From Paracoccaceae bacterium (GTDB lineage Bacteria; Pseudomonadota; Alphaproteobacteria; Rhodobacterales; Rhodobacteraceae), in the NCBI GenBank assembly GCA_006227805.1, contig SBFT01000163.1:1-15237 (forward strand): DNA of 15,237 nt, given 5' to 3'. A model generated the notes under the pieces. It made no database searches. It had not been told where the DNA came from and was given only the letters and a program-made list of their open reading frames with translations. Numbering within the stretch: the stretch's first letter is position 1; every line of letters starts with the position of its first letter. Of the stretch, positions 1-7,533 are shown piece by piece. The position numbers and the translations under genes are program-made.

Positions 1-408
1 CGTGAGGGCGAAAAGCCCCAGGCAGATGACGAGCAGAACCAGCGCCGCTCCGTATCCCGTCAAGAGCTGCTCGGGGTTCGCGTACTGGGAGGAGATGTAG
101 TAGATGTAGAAAGGCAGCGCTTCGTAATGTCCCAGAAGCGACTGGGGAACCCCCGCCGCAGCGACCGCACCGGTCAAAAGGATGACCGCCGTATCCTCCG
201 CGCATCGTCCGACGGCAAGAATCACGCCCGTCATGATGCCGCTGAGCGAGCGCGGCAGGAGCACATGCCGGATGTTCTGAAGCCGCGTCGCGCCGAGCGC
301 CAGCGCCGTCAGGCGTACATCGGCCGGCAGCCCCTCCAGGGCCGTCTGGGTGGTGCGAATGATATACGGAAGCACCAGCAGCGCCAGGGCCAGGCCGCGC
401 AGGATCAC
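1..408 (-). CDS. pstA: PstA-like phosphate ABC transporter permease, C-terminal part only
   Basis: The frame is open from a GTG at 408 to the window edge and gives 136 residues without a stop. It resembles the second half of PstA, the inner-membrane permease that with PstC, PstB and PstS imports phosphate. The visible block ALALGATRLQNIRHVLLPRS is the cytoplasmic coupling (EAA) loop that contacts the ATPase. It is followed by a hydrophobic segment with a GVILAVGRCAEDTA stretch and, near the edge, another membrane segment (GYGAALVLLVICLGLF). PstA is normally about 280 or more residues with several N-terminal membrane helices. Here those are missing, because the frame starts inside the domain and abuts the mlaF stop (GTGA overlap). 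Third codon positions are A/T far more often than in mlaF. It may be a truncated gene, a transferred fragment or an assembly chimera. The family call is fairly secure; whether it is a functional gene is doubtful. Confidence 0.6.
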   Translation of the reverse strand, partial: MILRGLALALLVLPYIIRTTQTALEGLPADVRLTALALGATRLQNIRHVLLPRSLSGIMTGVILAVGRCAEDTAVILLTGAVAAAGVPQSLLGHYEALPFYIYYISSQYANPEQLLTGYGAALVLLVICLGLFALT

Positions 409-1151
409 CGCACTGCCTCGATCGGGCCCGTCGCGCGGCCGTGGATGAACTGGTCGAGGTAAGGGTCCCCGCTGTCGTCCATTTTTCCGACCGGGCCCGT
501 CCACTGGATCACCCCGTCATGCAGCATCGCCACGTTGTCGGCGATGGCGCGCACGCTGGTCATGTCATGGGTGATGGTCATGGCGGTCGCACCCATCTCG
601 GTGACGATCTCGCGGATCAGTTCGTTGATGACGCCCGCCATGATCGGGTCGAGGCCGGTGGTGGGTTCGTCGAAGAAGATGATCTCGGGCTCGGCGGCGA
701 TGGCGCGCGCGAGGCCCACGCGCTTCTGCATCCCCCCCGACAATTCCGCCGGGAAAAGATCGGCCACATCCGGTTTCAGGCCCACGCGGCGCAGCTTTTC
801 GATGGCGATCTCGCGCGCCTGGGCCGGCGGCCGCTTCAGGGCGCCCCGCAGCAGCCGGAAGGCGACGTTCTGCCAGACGGGCAGCGAATCGAAGAGCGCG
901 CCGCCCTGGAACAGCATCCCGAACCGCGCCAGGAACGCGTCGCGGTCGCCCGTCGTGGCGTCCTTGCCGTCGACCAGGATGCGCCCGCTGTCCGGGGCGA
1001 TCAGGCCGAGGATGCATTTCAGCGCGACCGACTTGCCCGTTCCGGACCCGCCGATGATCACCATCGACGTGCCCTTGGGCACATGCAGCGTCATGCCGCG
1101 GAGCACCGTCTTGGGCCCGAAGGCCTTGTGGACATCCTCGAGCCGGATCAT
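405..1151 (-). CDS. mlaF: MlaF-type phospholipid/lipid transport ABC ATPase
   Basis: This is the ATP-hydrolysing subunit of the Mla-type lipid transporter (MlaFEDB in E. coli), which moves phospholipids between inner and outer membranes of Gram-negative cells. The 248-residue protein has a Walker A GGSGTGKS at residues 34-41, the ABC signature LSGGMQKR at 137-144, Walker B IIFFDEP at 157-163 followed by TTGLDP, and a switch histidine in TITHD. The length is normal for the family. LSGGMQKRVGLARA and DPYLDQFIHG near the C-terminus are typical of MlaF rather than of amino-acid importers. The start ATG overlaps the mlaE stop by ATGA, so translation is probably coupled. The C-terminus (GPIEAVR) looks natural, so the join to the PstA-like fragment lies at or just after this stop. 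The MlaD substrate-binding partner is not in the window. Confidence 0.93.
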   Translation of the reverse strand: MIRLEDVHKAFGPKTVLRGMTLHVPKGTSMVIIGGSGTGKSVALKCILGLIAPDSGRILVDGKDATTGDRDAFLARFGMLFQGGALFDSLPVWQNVAFRLLRGALKRPPAQAREIAIEKLRRVGLKPDVADLFPAELSGGMQKRVGLARAIAAEPEIIFFDEPTTGLDPIMAGVINELIREIVTEMGATAMTITHDMTSVRAIADNVAMLHDGVIQWTGPVGKMDDSGDPYLDQFIHGRATGPIEAVR

Positions 1152-1933
1152 ACCGAGAAGAACACCCCCGTCAGCAGGAAGTTCGCGGCCAGGATCAGGA
1201 CCGCCGCCGCCTCGACCGAGCCCTTGGTGGCGCGGCCGACACCTTGCGCGCCCCGGCCCGAGTTCATGCCGTAATAGCAGCCCATCAGCGCCGCGATGCC
1301 GCCGAAGACGCAGCCCTTGACCAGCGACGAGACGATGTCGAGCGGTTCAAGGAAATCGACCGTGTTCTTCAGGTAGGCCGCCGGGTTGAAGCCCAGGTTC
1401 TGCGTCGCCACCACGTAGCCGCCGAAGATGCCGATGACGTCGCCCACCCCCACCAGGATCGGCACCGTGATCAGCGCCGCCAGCACGCGCGGCACGGCGA
1501 GGTATTTCATCGGATGCGTCGACAGCGTCACCAGCGCGTCGATCTGTTCGGTGACCTTCATCGTGGCGACCTCGGCCGCGATCGAGGAGGTGACGCGCGC
1601 CGCGATCATCAGGCCCACCAGCACCGGGCCCAGTTCGCGCACCATGCCGATGGCGACGATCTGGGGCACCACGGCCTCGGCGTTGAAGCGCGCGCCCCCG
1701 GCATAGATCTGCAGGGCCAGCGCGCCGCCGGTGAAGATCGCGGTCAGGCCCACGACGGGCAGCGACAGCCAGCCGATCTGCAACAGCGCATGGAGGAATT
1801 CGCGCGGGTAGAAGGGCGGGCGGAAGATGTGCGAGAGGGTCGCGAAACCATAGAGCGCCACGCGCCCCACCGCGGCCAGGAACCCCAGCGTCGCGCGCCC
1901 CAGCGTCCCCAGCGGAGAGAGCAGCGCGCTCAT
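1148..1933 (-). CDS. mlaE: MlaE-family lipid transporter permease
   Basis: This is the membrane subunit that pairs with MlaF in the lipid ABC transporter. The 261-residue protein has several hydrophobic segments and the MlaE hallmark MVRELGPVLVGLMIAARVTS...EVATMKVTEQIDAL (about residues 97-136), the cytoplasmic elbow/coupling region that docks on the ATPase. An early amphipathic stretch (YGFATLSHIFRPPFY) fits the MlaE interfacial helix. I chose the ATG at 1933 because it overlaps the alr stop (ATGA) and gives the usual family length. The same frame stays open upstream to 2560, but that part is antisense-like arginine-rich noise inside alr. The 3' end overlaps the mlaF start, so alr, mlaE and mlaF form a tightly coupled run. 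Confidence 0.92.
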   Translation of the reverse strand: MSALLSPLGTLGRATLGFLAAVGRVALYGFATLSHIFRPPFYPREFLHALLQIGWLSLPVVGLTAIFTGGALALQIYAGGARFNAEAVVPQIVAIGMVRELGPVLVGLMIAARVTSSIAAEVATMKVTEQIDALVTLSTHPMKYLAVPRVLAALITVPILVGVGDVIGIFGGYVVATQNLGFNPAAYLKNTVDFLEPLDIVSSLVKGCVFGGIAALMGCYYGMNSGRGAQGVGRATKGSVEAAAVLILAANFLLTGVFFSV

Positions 1934-2964
1934 CCCAGGTGCACCCTGCGATAGCGCGGCCCCAACGCGGTCAGGATCTCGTAGCCGATGGTGCCCGCGG
2001 CCAGGGCCAGGTCGTCGACGCCCTGCACCTCGCCCAGGAGGCGGAGGCTGGAGGGCACCTCGTCGAGGTCGGTGACATCGACCGTGATCAGGTCCATCGA
2101 GACGCGGCCGATCACCGGGCAGGGCGTGTCCTGCGCGAAAAGCCGCGCCCGCGGGCCCATCGCGCGGATCAGCCCGTCGGCATAGCCGGCCGAGATCGTG
2201 GCGACGAGGGTGGGGCGCTCGGCCACCCAGGCATTGGCGTAGCCCACGCTTTCGCCCGGGGCGACATCGCGCAGCTGGATCACGGGGATGTCGAGCGATA
2301 CGACCGGGGTGCCGTCGACGAAGGGATGGGCGCCATAGAGGCCGATGCCGGGGCGGCAGAGATCGAAGTGGTAGTCGCGCCCGAGCAACATGCCCCCCGT
2401 CGCCGCCAGCGACCGGCGCAGGGAGAGGCCTTGCGTCATCTCGTGGAAGGCGTGCAATTGCCGGGCGTTCATCGGGTGGCCCGGTTCGTCGGCGCAGGCC
2501 AGGTGCGACATCACCAGAGACGGCGCGCGGCCCAGGTCCACGTCGCGCAGCGCGGCCCATTCGGCCGGCTCCATCCCCAGCCGGTTCATGCCGGTGTCGA
2601 GCTGGATGCCGAAGGGATGGCCCGGCAGCGCCTCGACATGGCGCAGCATCTGGTCGACGGAATTCAGCATCGGCGTCAGGTCATGGCCCCGGATCCTGTC
2701 GGCGTCGCCCTCCATATGGCCCGAGAAGACGCAGATTTCGGGACCCGGCCCCAGCGCCGCGCGGACCGCGGCGCCTTCCTCGGCCACGGCCACGAAGAAG
2801 GTCCGCGCGCCGGCCAGGGCCAGCGTCTGCGCCACCTTGGCCGCGCCCAGGCCATAGCCGTCGGCCTTGACGACGGCACCCGTCTCGCCCGCCGAAAGGC
2901 CGGCGAGCGCGCGCCAGTTGGCGGCGATGGCCGAATGGTCGATCGTCAGCGTCGCGGTGCCCAT
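1930..2964 (-). CDS. alr: Alanine racemase (PLP-dependent)
   Basis: This cytoplasmic enzyme interconverts L- and D-alanine and supplies D-alanine for peptidoglycan. It is 344 residues long, slightly compact for the family. Near the N-terminus the PLP-binding lysine is K33 in VVKADGYGLGA, the classical Alr signature. The second catalytic base, a tyrosine, is expected in SVGYANAW, followed by the conserved AGYADGL. The region HLACADEPG and the MNRLGM motif also match Alr. The start ATG at 2964 has an AGGT-containing ribosome site a few bases upstream. The stop overlaps mlaE. The gene sits 83 bases after the DUF1194 gene. It could serve either biosynthesis (alr) or catabolism (dadX); the location beside dnaB and mlaEF and the lack of a dadA neighbour favour the biosynthetic role. 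Confidence 0.93.
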   Translation of the reverse strand: MGTATLTIDHSAIAANWRALAGLSAGETGAVVKADGYGLGAAKVAQTLALAGARTFFVAVAEEGAAVRAALGPGPEICVFSGHMEGDADRIRGHDLTPMLNSVDQMLRHVEALPGHPFGIQLDTGMNRLGMEPAEWAALRDVDLGRAPSLVMSHLACADEPGHPMNARQLHAFHEMTQGLSLRRSLAATGGMLLGRDYHFDLCRPGIGLYGAHPFVDGTPVVSLDIPVIQLRDVAPGESVGYANAWVAERPTLVATISAGYADGLIRAMGPRARLFAQDTPCPVIGRVSMDLITVDVTDLDEVPSSLRLLGEVQGVDDLALAAGTIGYEILTALGPRYRRVHLG

Positions 2965-3047
2965 GCCGACCTACATGACAGAGCGAGCACCGGCGTCAAG
3001 AGGAGCGGCCGTCCCGGACGGGACCCTGGTCCGCCGCAGCGAGCGTC

Positions 3048-3833
3048 TCAGGGCATGTCGAAGTAGCGGCGGTTGCGTTCCCACAGCTTTTCGCCGATCA
3101 GGCAATCATAGGCGGCGGGCGCGCGCATCTGCACCTGCCAAAGGCGCGGCGGCTGGCCCGCGATTTCCAGCACCAGCTTGCGGCGGACGGCCTCGGCGAA
3201 TTGCGCCCAGTCATGGACCGGGATCAGGAAGGCGCCGGGTCCGCCGATCACGCAGGCCCTGTAATAGGCGTCCAGATCCTCGATGCCGAACATCCGGCTG
3301 ATGCCGTCCTCGGTCATCAGCGGCAGGCCGTTGATGGTGATGCCCAGCGCCAGCACCCGGTCGCGCGCTTCGATCACCGGCTGCCCCTGGTTGTTCGGCC
3401 CATCGCCCGAGACATCAATGACGCGGCGCAACCCATTGAATTCGTTCGTCTCGATCGAGTGCGCAGCATAGGCGAGAACACCGGAAATCGAGGTCCGCCG
3501 CATGCCTTGGGTGAATTGCGCGGTGATCCGGCCCGCCACGTCCTGCGCCTGGTCCGGCGTCTCGATCAGGGTCCAGGGCACGACGACGCGCTGCGCGTTC
3601 TCGCCCGCCCATTCCACGTAGGTCACCGCGATGCGCCCGATCAGGCCGCCACGGATCGCGCCCATCACGTCCCGGCTGGCGAGCGCCTCGGCATAGCCGC
3701 GCCGCTGGATCTCCAGCTCGGCCGGCGTCATCGACCGCGAGACATCGACCGCCAGGAACAGTTCGACATCGACCTCGGCGGGGTCGGCGGCGAGGGAGAG
3801 CGGCCAGAGGAGAAGCGGGATCAGCCAGCGCAT
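3048..3833 (-). CDS. Secreted DUF1194 (von Willebrand A-like) protein
   Basis: The 261-residue protein has a short signal peptide (MRWLIPLLLWPLSLA, residues 1-15 or 16), suggesting export to the periplasm. A VWA-like fold follows, with the metal-site motif DVSRS at residues 30-34 (the D-x-S-x-S MIDAS pattern) and a later RRVIDVSGDGPNNQG stretch that is characteristic of DUF1194. The biochemical role of DUF1194 is not established; VWA domains usually bind proteins through a metal ion, so an adhesion or scaffolding role is inference only. The ATG at 3833 was chosen because it places the signal peptide at the very N-terminus. A clear Shine-Dalgarno site is not visible. It lies between dnaB and alr on the same strand but is separated from dnaB by a 181-base repeat-rich gap. 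Confidence 0.82.
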   Translation of the reverse strand: MRWLIPLLLWPLSLAADPAEVDVELFLAVDVSRSMTPAELEIQRRGYAEALASRDVMGAIRGGLIGRIAVTYVEWAGENAQRVVVPWTLIETPDQAQDVAGRITAQFTQGMRRTSISGVLAYAAHSIETNEFNGLRRVIDVSGDGPNNQGQPVIEARDRVLALGITINGLPLMTEDGISRMFGIEDLDAYYRACVIGGPGAFLIPVHDWAQFAEAVRRKLVLEIAGQPPRLWQVQMRAPAAYDCLIGEKLWERNRRYFDMP

Positions 3834-3888
3834 GGGCGCGATTGCGCCAGAGGATCGGGCCCCTGTCCAGTCACAATCCGGGCATGTC

Positions 3889-3998
3889 AGGGGGCTCTGC
3901 CCCCTCTGTGCCTGCGGGGCAGGCACATTCACCCCCGGCGTATTTCGGACCAGAAAGAGGCAGGACGGACGATACCGCCTCTTTCTGGTTTCAAATAC
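3889..3998. repeat. Intergenic hairpin element of a kind common in Rhodobacteraceae
   Basis: Three hairpins stand in a row between dnaB and the DUF1194 gene. The first is 3889-3905 (7-bp stem AGGGGGC/GCCCCCT, 3-base loop). The second is 3908-3926 (8-bp stem GTGCCTGC/GCAGGCAC, loop GGG). The third is a large palindrome at 3940-3998, made of GTATTT/AAATAC outer arms, a 3-base mismatch, a perfect 13-bp inner stem (3949-3961 with 3977-3989) and a 15-base loop. The inner arm ACCAGAAAGAGGC next to CCCCCGG and GTATTT is a motif I associate with repeated intergenic elements of Rhodobacteraceae. It could end dnaB transcription or stabilise mRNA, but no U-tract follows on the minus strand. Confidence 0.6.
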
Positions 3999-4014
3999 GC
4001 ATCTTCCGGACCCG

Positions 4015-5505
4015 TCAGAAGTCGCGGTCGTCGCCTTGTTGCCAGGGCTTGACCAGGTTGCCGAAGCGGGTGAAGCGGCCCTCGAAGCTGAGTTCGACCG
4101 TGCCGATGGGCCCGTGGCGCTGCTTGCCGATGATGACCTCGGCGCGGCCATGCAGGCGTTCCATGCGGGCCTGCCAGTCGGCCATCTTGTCGAGCTGGTC
4201 GTCCGAGGGCTTTTCGCGCTCGGCGTAATACTCCTCGCGGAAGACGAACATCACGACGTCGGCATCCTGTTCGATCGAGCCGGATTCGCGCAGGTCCGAG
4301 AGTTGCGGGCGCTTGTCCTCGCGGCTTTCGACCTGGCGCGACAGCTGCGAGAGGGCCACGACGGGGATGTCGAGCTCCTTGGCGATGGCCTTGAGACCCT
4401 GCGTGATCTCGGAGACCTCGTTCACGCGGCTGTCCTTGGCGGTGGCGGGACGCACAAGCTGGAGGTAGTCGACGATCAGGCAGTCGAGGCCATGGGTGCG
4501 CTTGAGCCGCCGCGCGCGGGCGGCCAGCTGGCTGATGGGCAGCGCGGGCGTGTCGTCGATGAAGAGCGGGCACGCTTCCAGCTGCCTGGCGGCGTCGACG
4601 AAGCGGCGGAACTCGGCCTCGGTCATGTCGCCGCGCCGGATCTGTTCCGAGGGCACTTCGGCGGCTTCCGAGAGGATTCGCGCGGCCAGCTGCTCGGCGC
4701 TCATCTCGAGGCTGAAGAACCCCACGACGCCGCCATCCACCGCGCCTTCGCTGCCATCGGGAAGGCGGCCGTGGCGATAGGCCTTGGCGATGTTGAAGGC
4801 GATGTTGGTCGCGAGCGAGGTCTTGCCCATCGAGGGCCGGCCCGCCAGGATCAGCAGGTCCGACCGGTGCAGCCCGCCCAGCTTCTTGTCGAGATCGATC
4901 AGCCCGGTCGAGACGCCGGCAAGGCCGCCTTCGCGCATGTAGGCGGCGTTGGCGACATTGACCGCGTCCGTCACCGCCTTGAGAAAGCTTTGAAATCCGC
5001 TTTCGGTGCGGCCCTGTTCGGAGAGCTTGTAGAGTTTCTGTTCGGCCTCGACGATCTGGTCGCGCGGTTCGCTTTGATGATCGCCCCTTGTGGCGCGGTC
5101 GGAAATCTCGCGCCCCAGCCCGATCAGTTCGCGCCGGATCGCGCAATCATAGATCATCTGGGCGTAGTCGCGGACAGCGAAGGCGCTGATCGCCGCACCC
5201 GCAAGGCGGGCGAGATAGGCCGGGCCGCCCAGTTCCTTCAGGCCTTCGTCATCCTCCATGAAGGCCTTGAGCGTGACCGGCGAGGCCAGCGCGTTCTTGG
5301 CGATCCGCGCGGCGGCGATCTCGTAGATCCGGGAATGGACGGGATCGTAGAAATGCTCGGGTCCGATGATCGCGGCGACGCGGTCGAAGACGTCGTTGTT
5401 GGTCAGGATCGCGCCGAGAAGCTGTTGTTCCGCCTCGATCGAATGCGGCAAAGTGTCGGTCTCCGGCGCGTGTTTGCGCGCATCGAGCTTGGCGATTTCC
5501 GTCAT
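4015..5505 (-). CDS. dnaB: Replicative DNA helicase DnaB
   Basis: This hexameric 5'-3' helicase unwinds DNA at the replication fork and recruits primase. The 496-residue protein has the expected two parts: an N-terminal primase-interacting domain (HSIEAEQQLLGAIL from residue 21) and a C-terminal RecA-like motor. Walker A is GRPSMGKT at 222-229, Walker B is LIVDYLQL at about 343-350, and SQLSRQVE-RED-x-RPQLSDLRESGSIEQDAD is the typical DnaB4-DnaB5 block. No intein is present; the length is normal. The ATG at 5505 is preceded by a GGGGTGAG ribosome site. A candidate promoter with a DnaA-box-like site lies upstream (5562-5590). The downstream gap holds a hairpin-rich repeat. Confidence 0.97.
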   Translation of the reverse strand: MTEIAKLDARKHAPETDTLPHSIEAEQQLLGAILTNNDVFDRVAAIIGPEHFYDPVHSRIYEIAAARIAKNALASPVTLKAFMEDDEGLKELGGPAYLARLAGAAISAFAVRDYAQMIYDCAIRRELIGLGREISDRATRGDHQSEPRDQIVEAEQKLYKLSEQGRTESGFQSFLKAVTDAVNVANAAYMREGGLAGVSTGLIDLDKKLGGLHRSDLLILAGRPSMGKTSLATNIAFNIAKAYRHGRLPDGSEGAVDGGVVGFFSLEMSAEQLAARILSEAAEVPSEQIRRGDMTEAEFRRFVDAARQLEACPLFIDDTPALPISQLAARARRLKRTHGLDCLIVDYLQLVRPATAKDSRVNEVSEITQGLKAIAKELDIPVVALSQLSRQVESREDKRPQLSDLRESGSIEQDADVVMFVFREEYYAEREKPSDDQLDKMADWQARMERLHGRAEVIIGKQRHGPIGTVELSFEGRFTRFGNLVKPWQQGDDRDF

Positions 5506-5561
5506 GTTCTCACCCCTGGTCCCGGCTAAGGGTCCTAGCGCGGAGACGCGCCGGATGGCAA

Positions 5562-5590
5562 ATTGTATGTTTCTGTGGATAGGTCATGAA
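5562..5590 (-). promoter_or_regulatory. Candidate dnaB promoter with internal DnaA-box-like site
   Basis: Read on the minus strand, TACAAT (5562-5567) matches the -10 consensus at 5 of 6 positions. It lies 17 bases downstream of TTCATG (5585-5590), a weak -35. Within the spacer, 5574-5582 reads CTATCCACA on the minus strand, one mismatch from the DnaA box TTATCCACA. The patch is A/T-rich against a GC-rich background, as promoters here tend to be. Transcription would begin about 50 bases before the dnaB ATG. Assignment rests on motif matching only. Confidence 0.4.
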
Positions 5591-5694
5591 CCGCGTTCTG
5601 GCCACAACATTCGGTGGTCCGAGGCGCGCGCGCCACGCGATGCGGTGTCGCGGTGGCGGCCTGCGGCGGGATTTCGCCGAAGGGGCGTGCGGTC

Positions 5695-6375
5695 TCAGGT
5701 CGTCCTGCGGGCGTCCTGCCAGGCGCGTGGGGCCTTCAGGAAGGCTTCGACCTCGGCCAGGGTGGCGGGCGTGAAGGCCCCTGATTCCCGCGCCGCCGCC
5801 AGCACGTCCCACCAGGTGCACAGACTGTGCAGGCGCACGCCGTGGTCGGCGAGCGTCTTTTCGGTCTCGGGGAAGATGCCGTAGGAGAAGATCACGGCCG
5901 TGTGCGCGCAGGTGGCGCCGGTGTCGCGGATGGCGTCGACGAAGGACAGTTTCGAGCCGCCGTCGGTGGTCAGGTCCTCGATCAGCAGCACCCGGTCGCC
6001 GTCCGTCATCACGCCTTCGATGCGCGCGTTGCGCCCATAGCCCTTGGGTTTCTTGCGGACATAGGTCATGGGCAGCGCCATGCGTTCGGCCACGAGGGCC
6101 GCGAAGGGAATGCCCGCGGTCTCGCCCCCGGCGATGGTGTCGAAGGCCTCGAGCCCCGCCTCGCGCATGACGGTCACGGTCAGGAAGTCCATCAGGACCG
6201 AGCGGATGCGCGGATAGGAGATCAGCTTGCGGCAGTCGATGTAGGTCGGGCTGGGCAGACCGCTGGCCAGCGTGAAGGGCTGGTCGGAATTGAGGTGGAC
6301 CGCGCCCACTTCCAGCAGCATCCGCGCGCTGAGGCGGGCGATTTCGTCCTTGGGGGGGAAGCTGGCGGGGATCAT
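5695..6375 (-). CDS. pyrE: Orotate phosphoribosyltransferase
   Basis: The enzyme joins orotate to PRPP, giving orotidine 5'-phosphate in de novo UMP synthesis. The 226-residue protein carries the PRPP-binding motif VLLIEDLTTDGGS at residues 129-141, the flexible-loop basic cluster YVRKKPKGYG at about 105-114, and the N-terminal FTLASGLPSPTYIDCR that forms part of the orotate site. The length is typical of the alphaproteobacterial form. The ATG at 6375 has a strong AGGAAGGA ribosome site with a 7-base spacer. It follows pyrC by 55 bases on the same strand, so the two probably share a transcript. The C-terminal extension (about 185-226) seems to be lineage-specific. Nothing is broken or missing. 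Confidence 0.95.
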   Translation of the reverse strand: MIPASFPPKDEIARLSARMLLEVGAVHLNSDQPFTLASGLPSPTYIDCRKLISYPRIRSVLMDFLTVTVMREAGLEAFDTIAGGETAGIPFAALVAERMALPMTYVRKKPKGYGRNARIEGVMTDGDRVLLIEDLTTDGGSKLSFVDAIRDTGATCAHTAVIFSYGIFPETEKTLADHGVRLHSLCTWWDVLAAARESGAFTPATLAEVEAFLKAPRAWQDARRTT

Positions 6376-6430
6376 CGGGCGGTCCTTCCTGGCGGCGGCT
6401 GGTTCGTGCGGAGTATCGGCGTGGGCAGGG

Positions 6431-7468
6431 TCAGGCGACGCGCCAGTGCAGCGGCATCATCGGGTCGAAGACCGTGACCGTGCCGTCGCCGCTGTCGATC
6501 TTGGCGGGATAGCTGACGGGCGCGCCCCGGGTCAGGGTGATGCGGTCCTCGTTGGGCGGCAGGCGGTAGAAGGCCGGCCCGTGCAGCGAGGTGAAGCCTT
6601 CCAGCCGGTCCAGAGCGCCTTCCTGTTCGAAGACCTCGGCCAGGATCGACATCGTGTTGGTGGCGGTGAAGCAGCCCGCGCAGCCGCAGGCATGTTCCTT
6701 GAGATGGTCCACATGCGGCGCGCTGTCGGTGCCGAGGAAGAAGCAGGCCTCGCCCCCGGTGGCGGCCGCGCGCAGCGCCAGGCGGTGTTCCTCGCGCTTG
6801 GCGACGGGCAGGCAGTAGTAATGCGGCCGGATGCCGCCCACCAGGATGTGGTTGCGGTTGATGATCAGGTGATGGGTGGTGATCGTGGCGCCGAGATCCG
6901 GGCCGCCCGCGCGCGCGTAATCCGCGCCGTCCCGGGTGGTGATATGCTCCATCACCACGCGCAGGCCGGGTGTCGTGCGGCGGATCGGATCGAGGACGCG
7001 GTCGATGAAGACGGCCTCGCGGTCGAAGATGTCGATGTCGCTGTCGGTCACTTCGCCATGGACGCAGAGGGGCAGGCCGATCTCGGCCATGCGCTCGAGC
7101 ACGCCGCGCACGCGGTCGAAGTCGCGCACGCCCGAGGCCGAGTTGGTGGTGGCCCCCGCCGGGTAGAGCTTGACCGCCTTGACGAGGCCGCTGGCATGGG
7201 CGGCGGCGACGTCGTCGGGATCGGTGTCCTCGGTCAGGTAGAGCGTCATCAAGGGCTCGAAGGACATGTCCCCCGGCAGCGCGGCCAGGATCCGGTCGCG
7301 ATAGGCGGCGGCCTGTGCGCCGGTGACGACCGGCGGCACCAGGTTCGGCATCACGATCGCGCGCGCGAAATGACGGGCGGTTTCGGGCAGGACGGCGCGC
7401 AGCATCGCGCCGTCGCGCAGATGAAGGTGCCAGTCGTCGGGGCGGCGCAGGGTCAGGGTATCGCTCAT
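6431..7468 (-). CDS. pyrC: Dihydroorotase, PyrC (class II)
   Basis: This binuclear zinc amidohydrolase cyclises carbamoyl-aspartate to dihydroorotate, the third step of pyrimidine synthesis. The 345-residue length is that of the E. coli-type enzyme. All metal and catalytic positions of that type can be seen: H14 and H16 in DDWHLHLRDG, the carboxylated lysine K100 in AVKLYPAGATTNS, H137 in CVHGEV, H175 in VVMEHITT, and D247 in FFLGTDSAPH. The ATG at 7468 is preceded by GGAAGG at short spacing. It lies upstream of pyrE in the same direction, so it probably heads a small pyrCE operon. The 65 bases before it separate it from the next minus-strand gene. Confidence 0.96.
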   Translation of the reverse strand: MSDTLTLRRPDDWHLHLRDGAMLRAVLPETARHFARAIVMPNLVPPVVTGAQAAAYRDRILAALPGDMSFEPLMTLYLTEDTDPDDVAAAHASGLVKAVKLYPAGATTNSASGVRDFDRVRGVLERMAEIGLPLCVHGEVTDSDIDIFDREAVFIDRVLDPIRRTTPGLRVVMEHITTRDGADYARAGGPDLGATITTHHLIINRNHILVGGIRPHYYCLPVAKREEHRLALRAAATGGEACFFLGTDSAPHVDHLKEHACGCAGCFTATNTMSILAEVFEQEGALDRLEGFTSLHGPAFYRLPPNEDRITLTRGAPVSYPAKIDSGDGTVTVFDPMMPLHWRVA

Positions 7469-7533
7469 GCGCCTTCCGCTAGCACGAACTGCGCCATGCG
7501 GGCCAGAGGGAATGGCGCGGGGGGATGCGCGCC

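Noticed and set aside
3011..3024. GTCCCG/CGGGAC inverted repeat between the DUF1194 gene and alr, considered as a terminator.
   Set aside because: The stem is short, the loop very tight, and there is no U-tract; the genes could still be co-transcribed.
1939..3066. Plus-strand open frame opposite alr, and similar frames opposite mlaE, dnaB and pyrC.
   Set aside because: They are shadows of secure minus-strand genes, with no motif and no ribosome site that stands out.
5586..5774. Small plus-strand frame of 62 codons in the dnaB-pyrE gap.
   Set aside because: It runs into the 3' end of pyrE, is dominated by Arg and Gly, and lacks a ribosome site; the region is better explained as the dnaB promoter.
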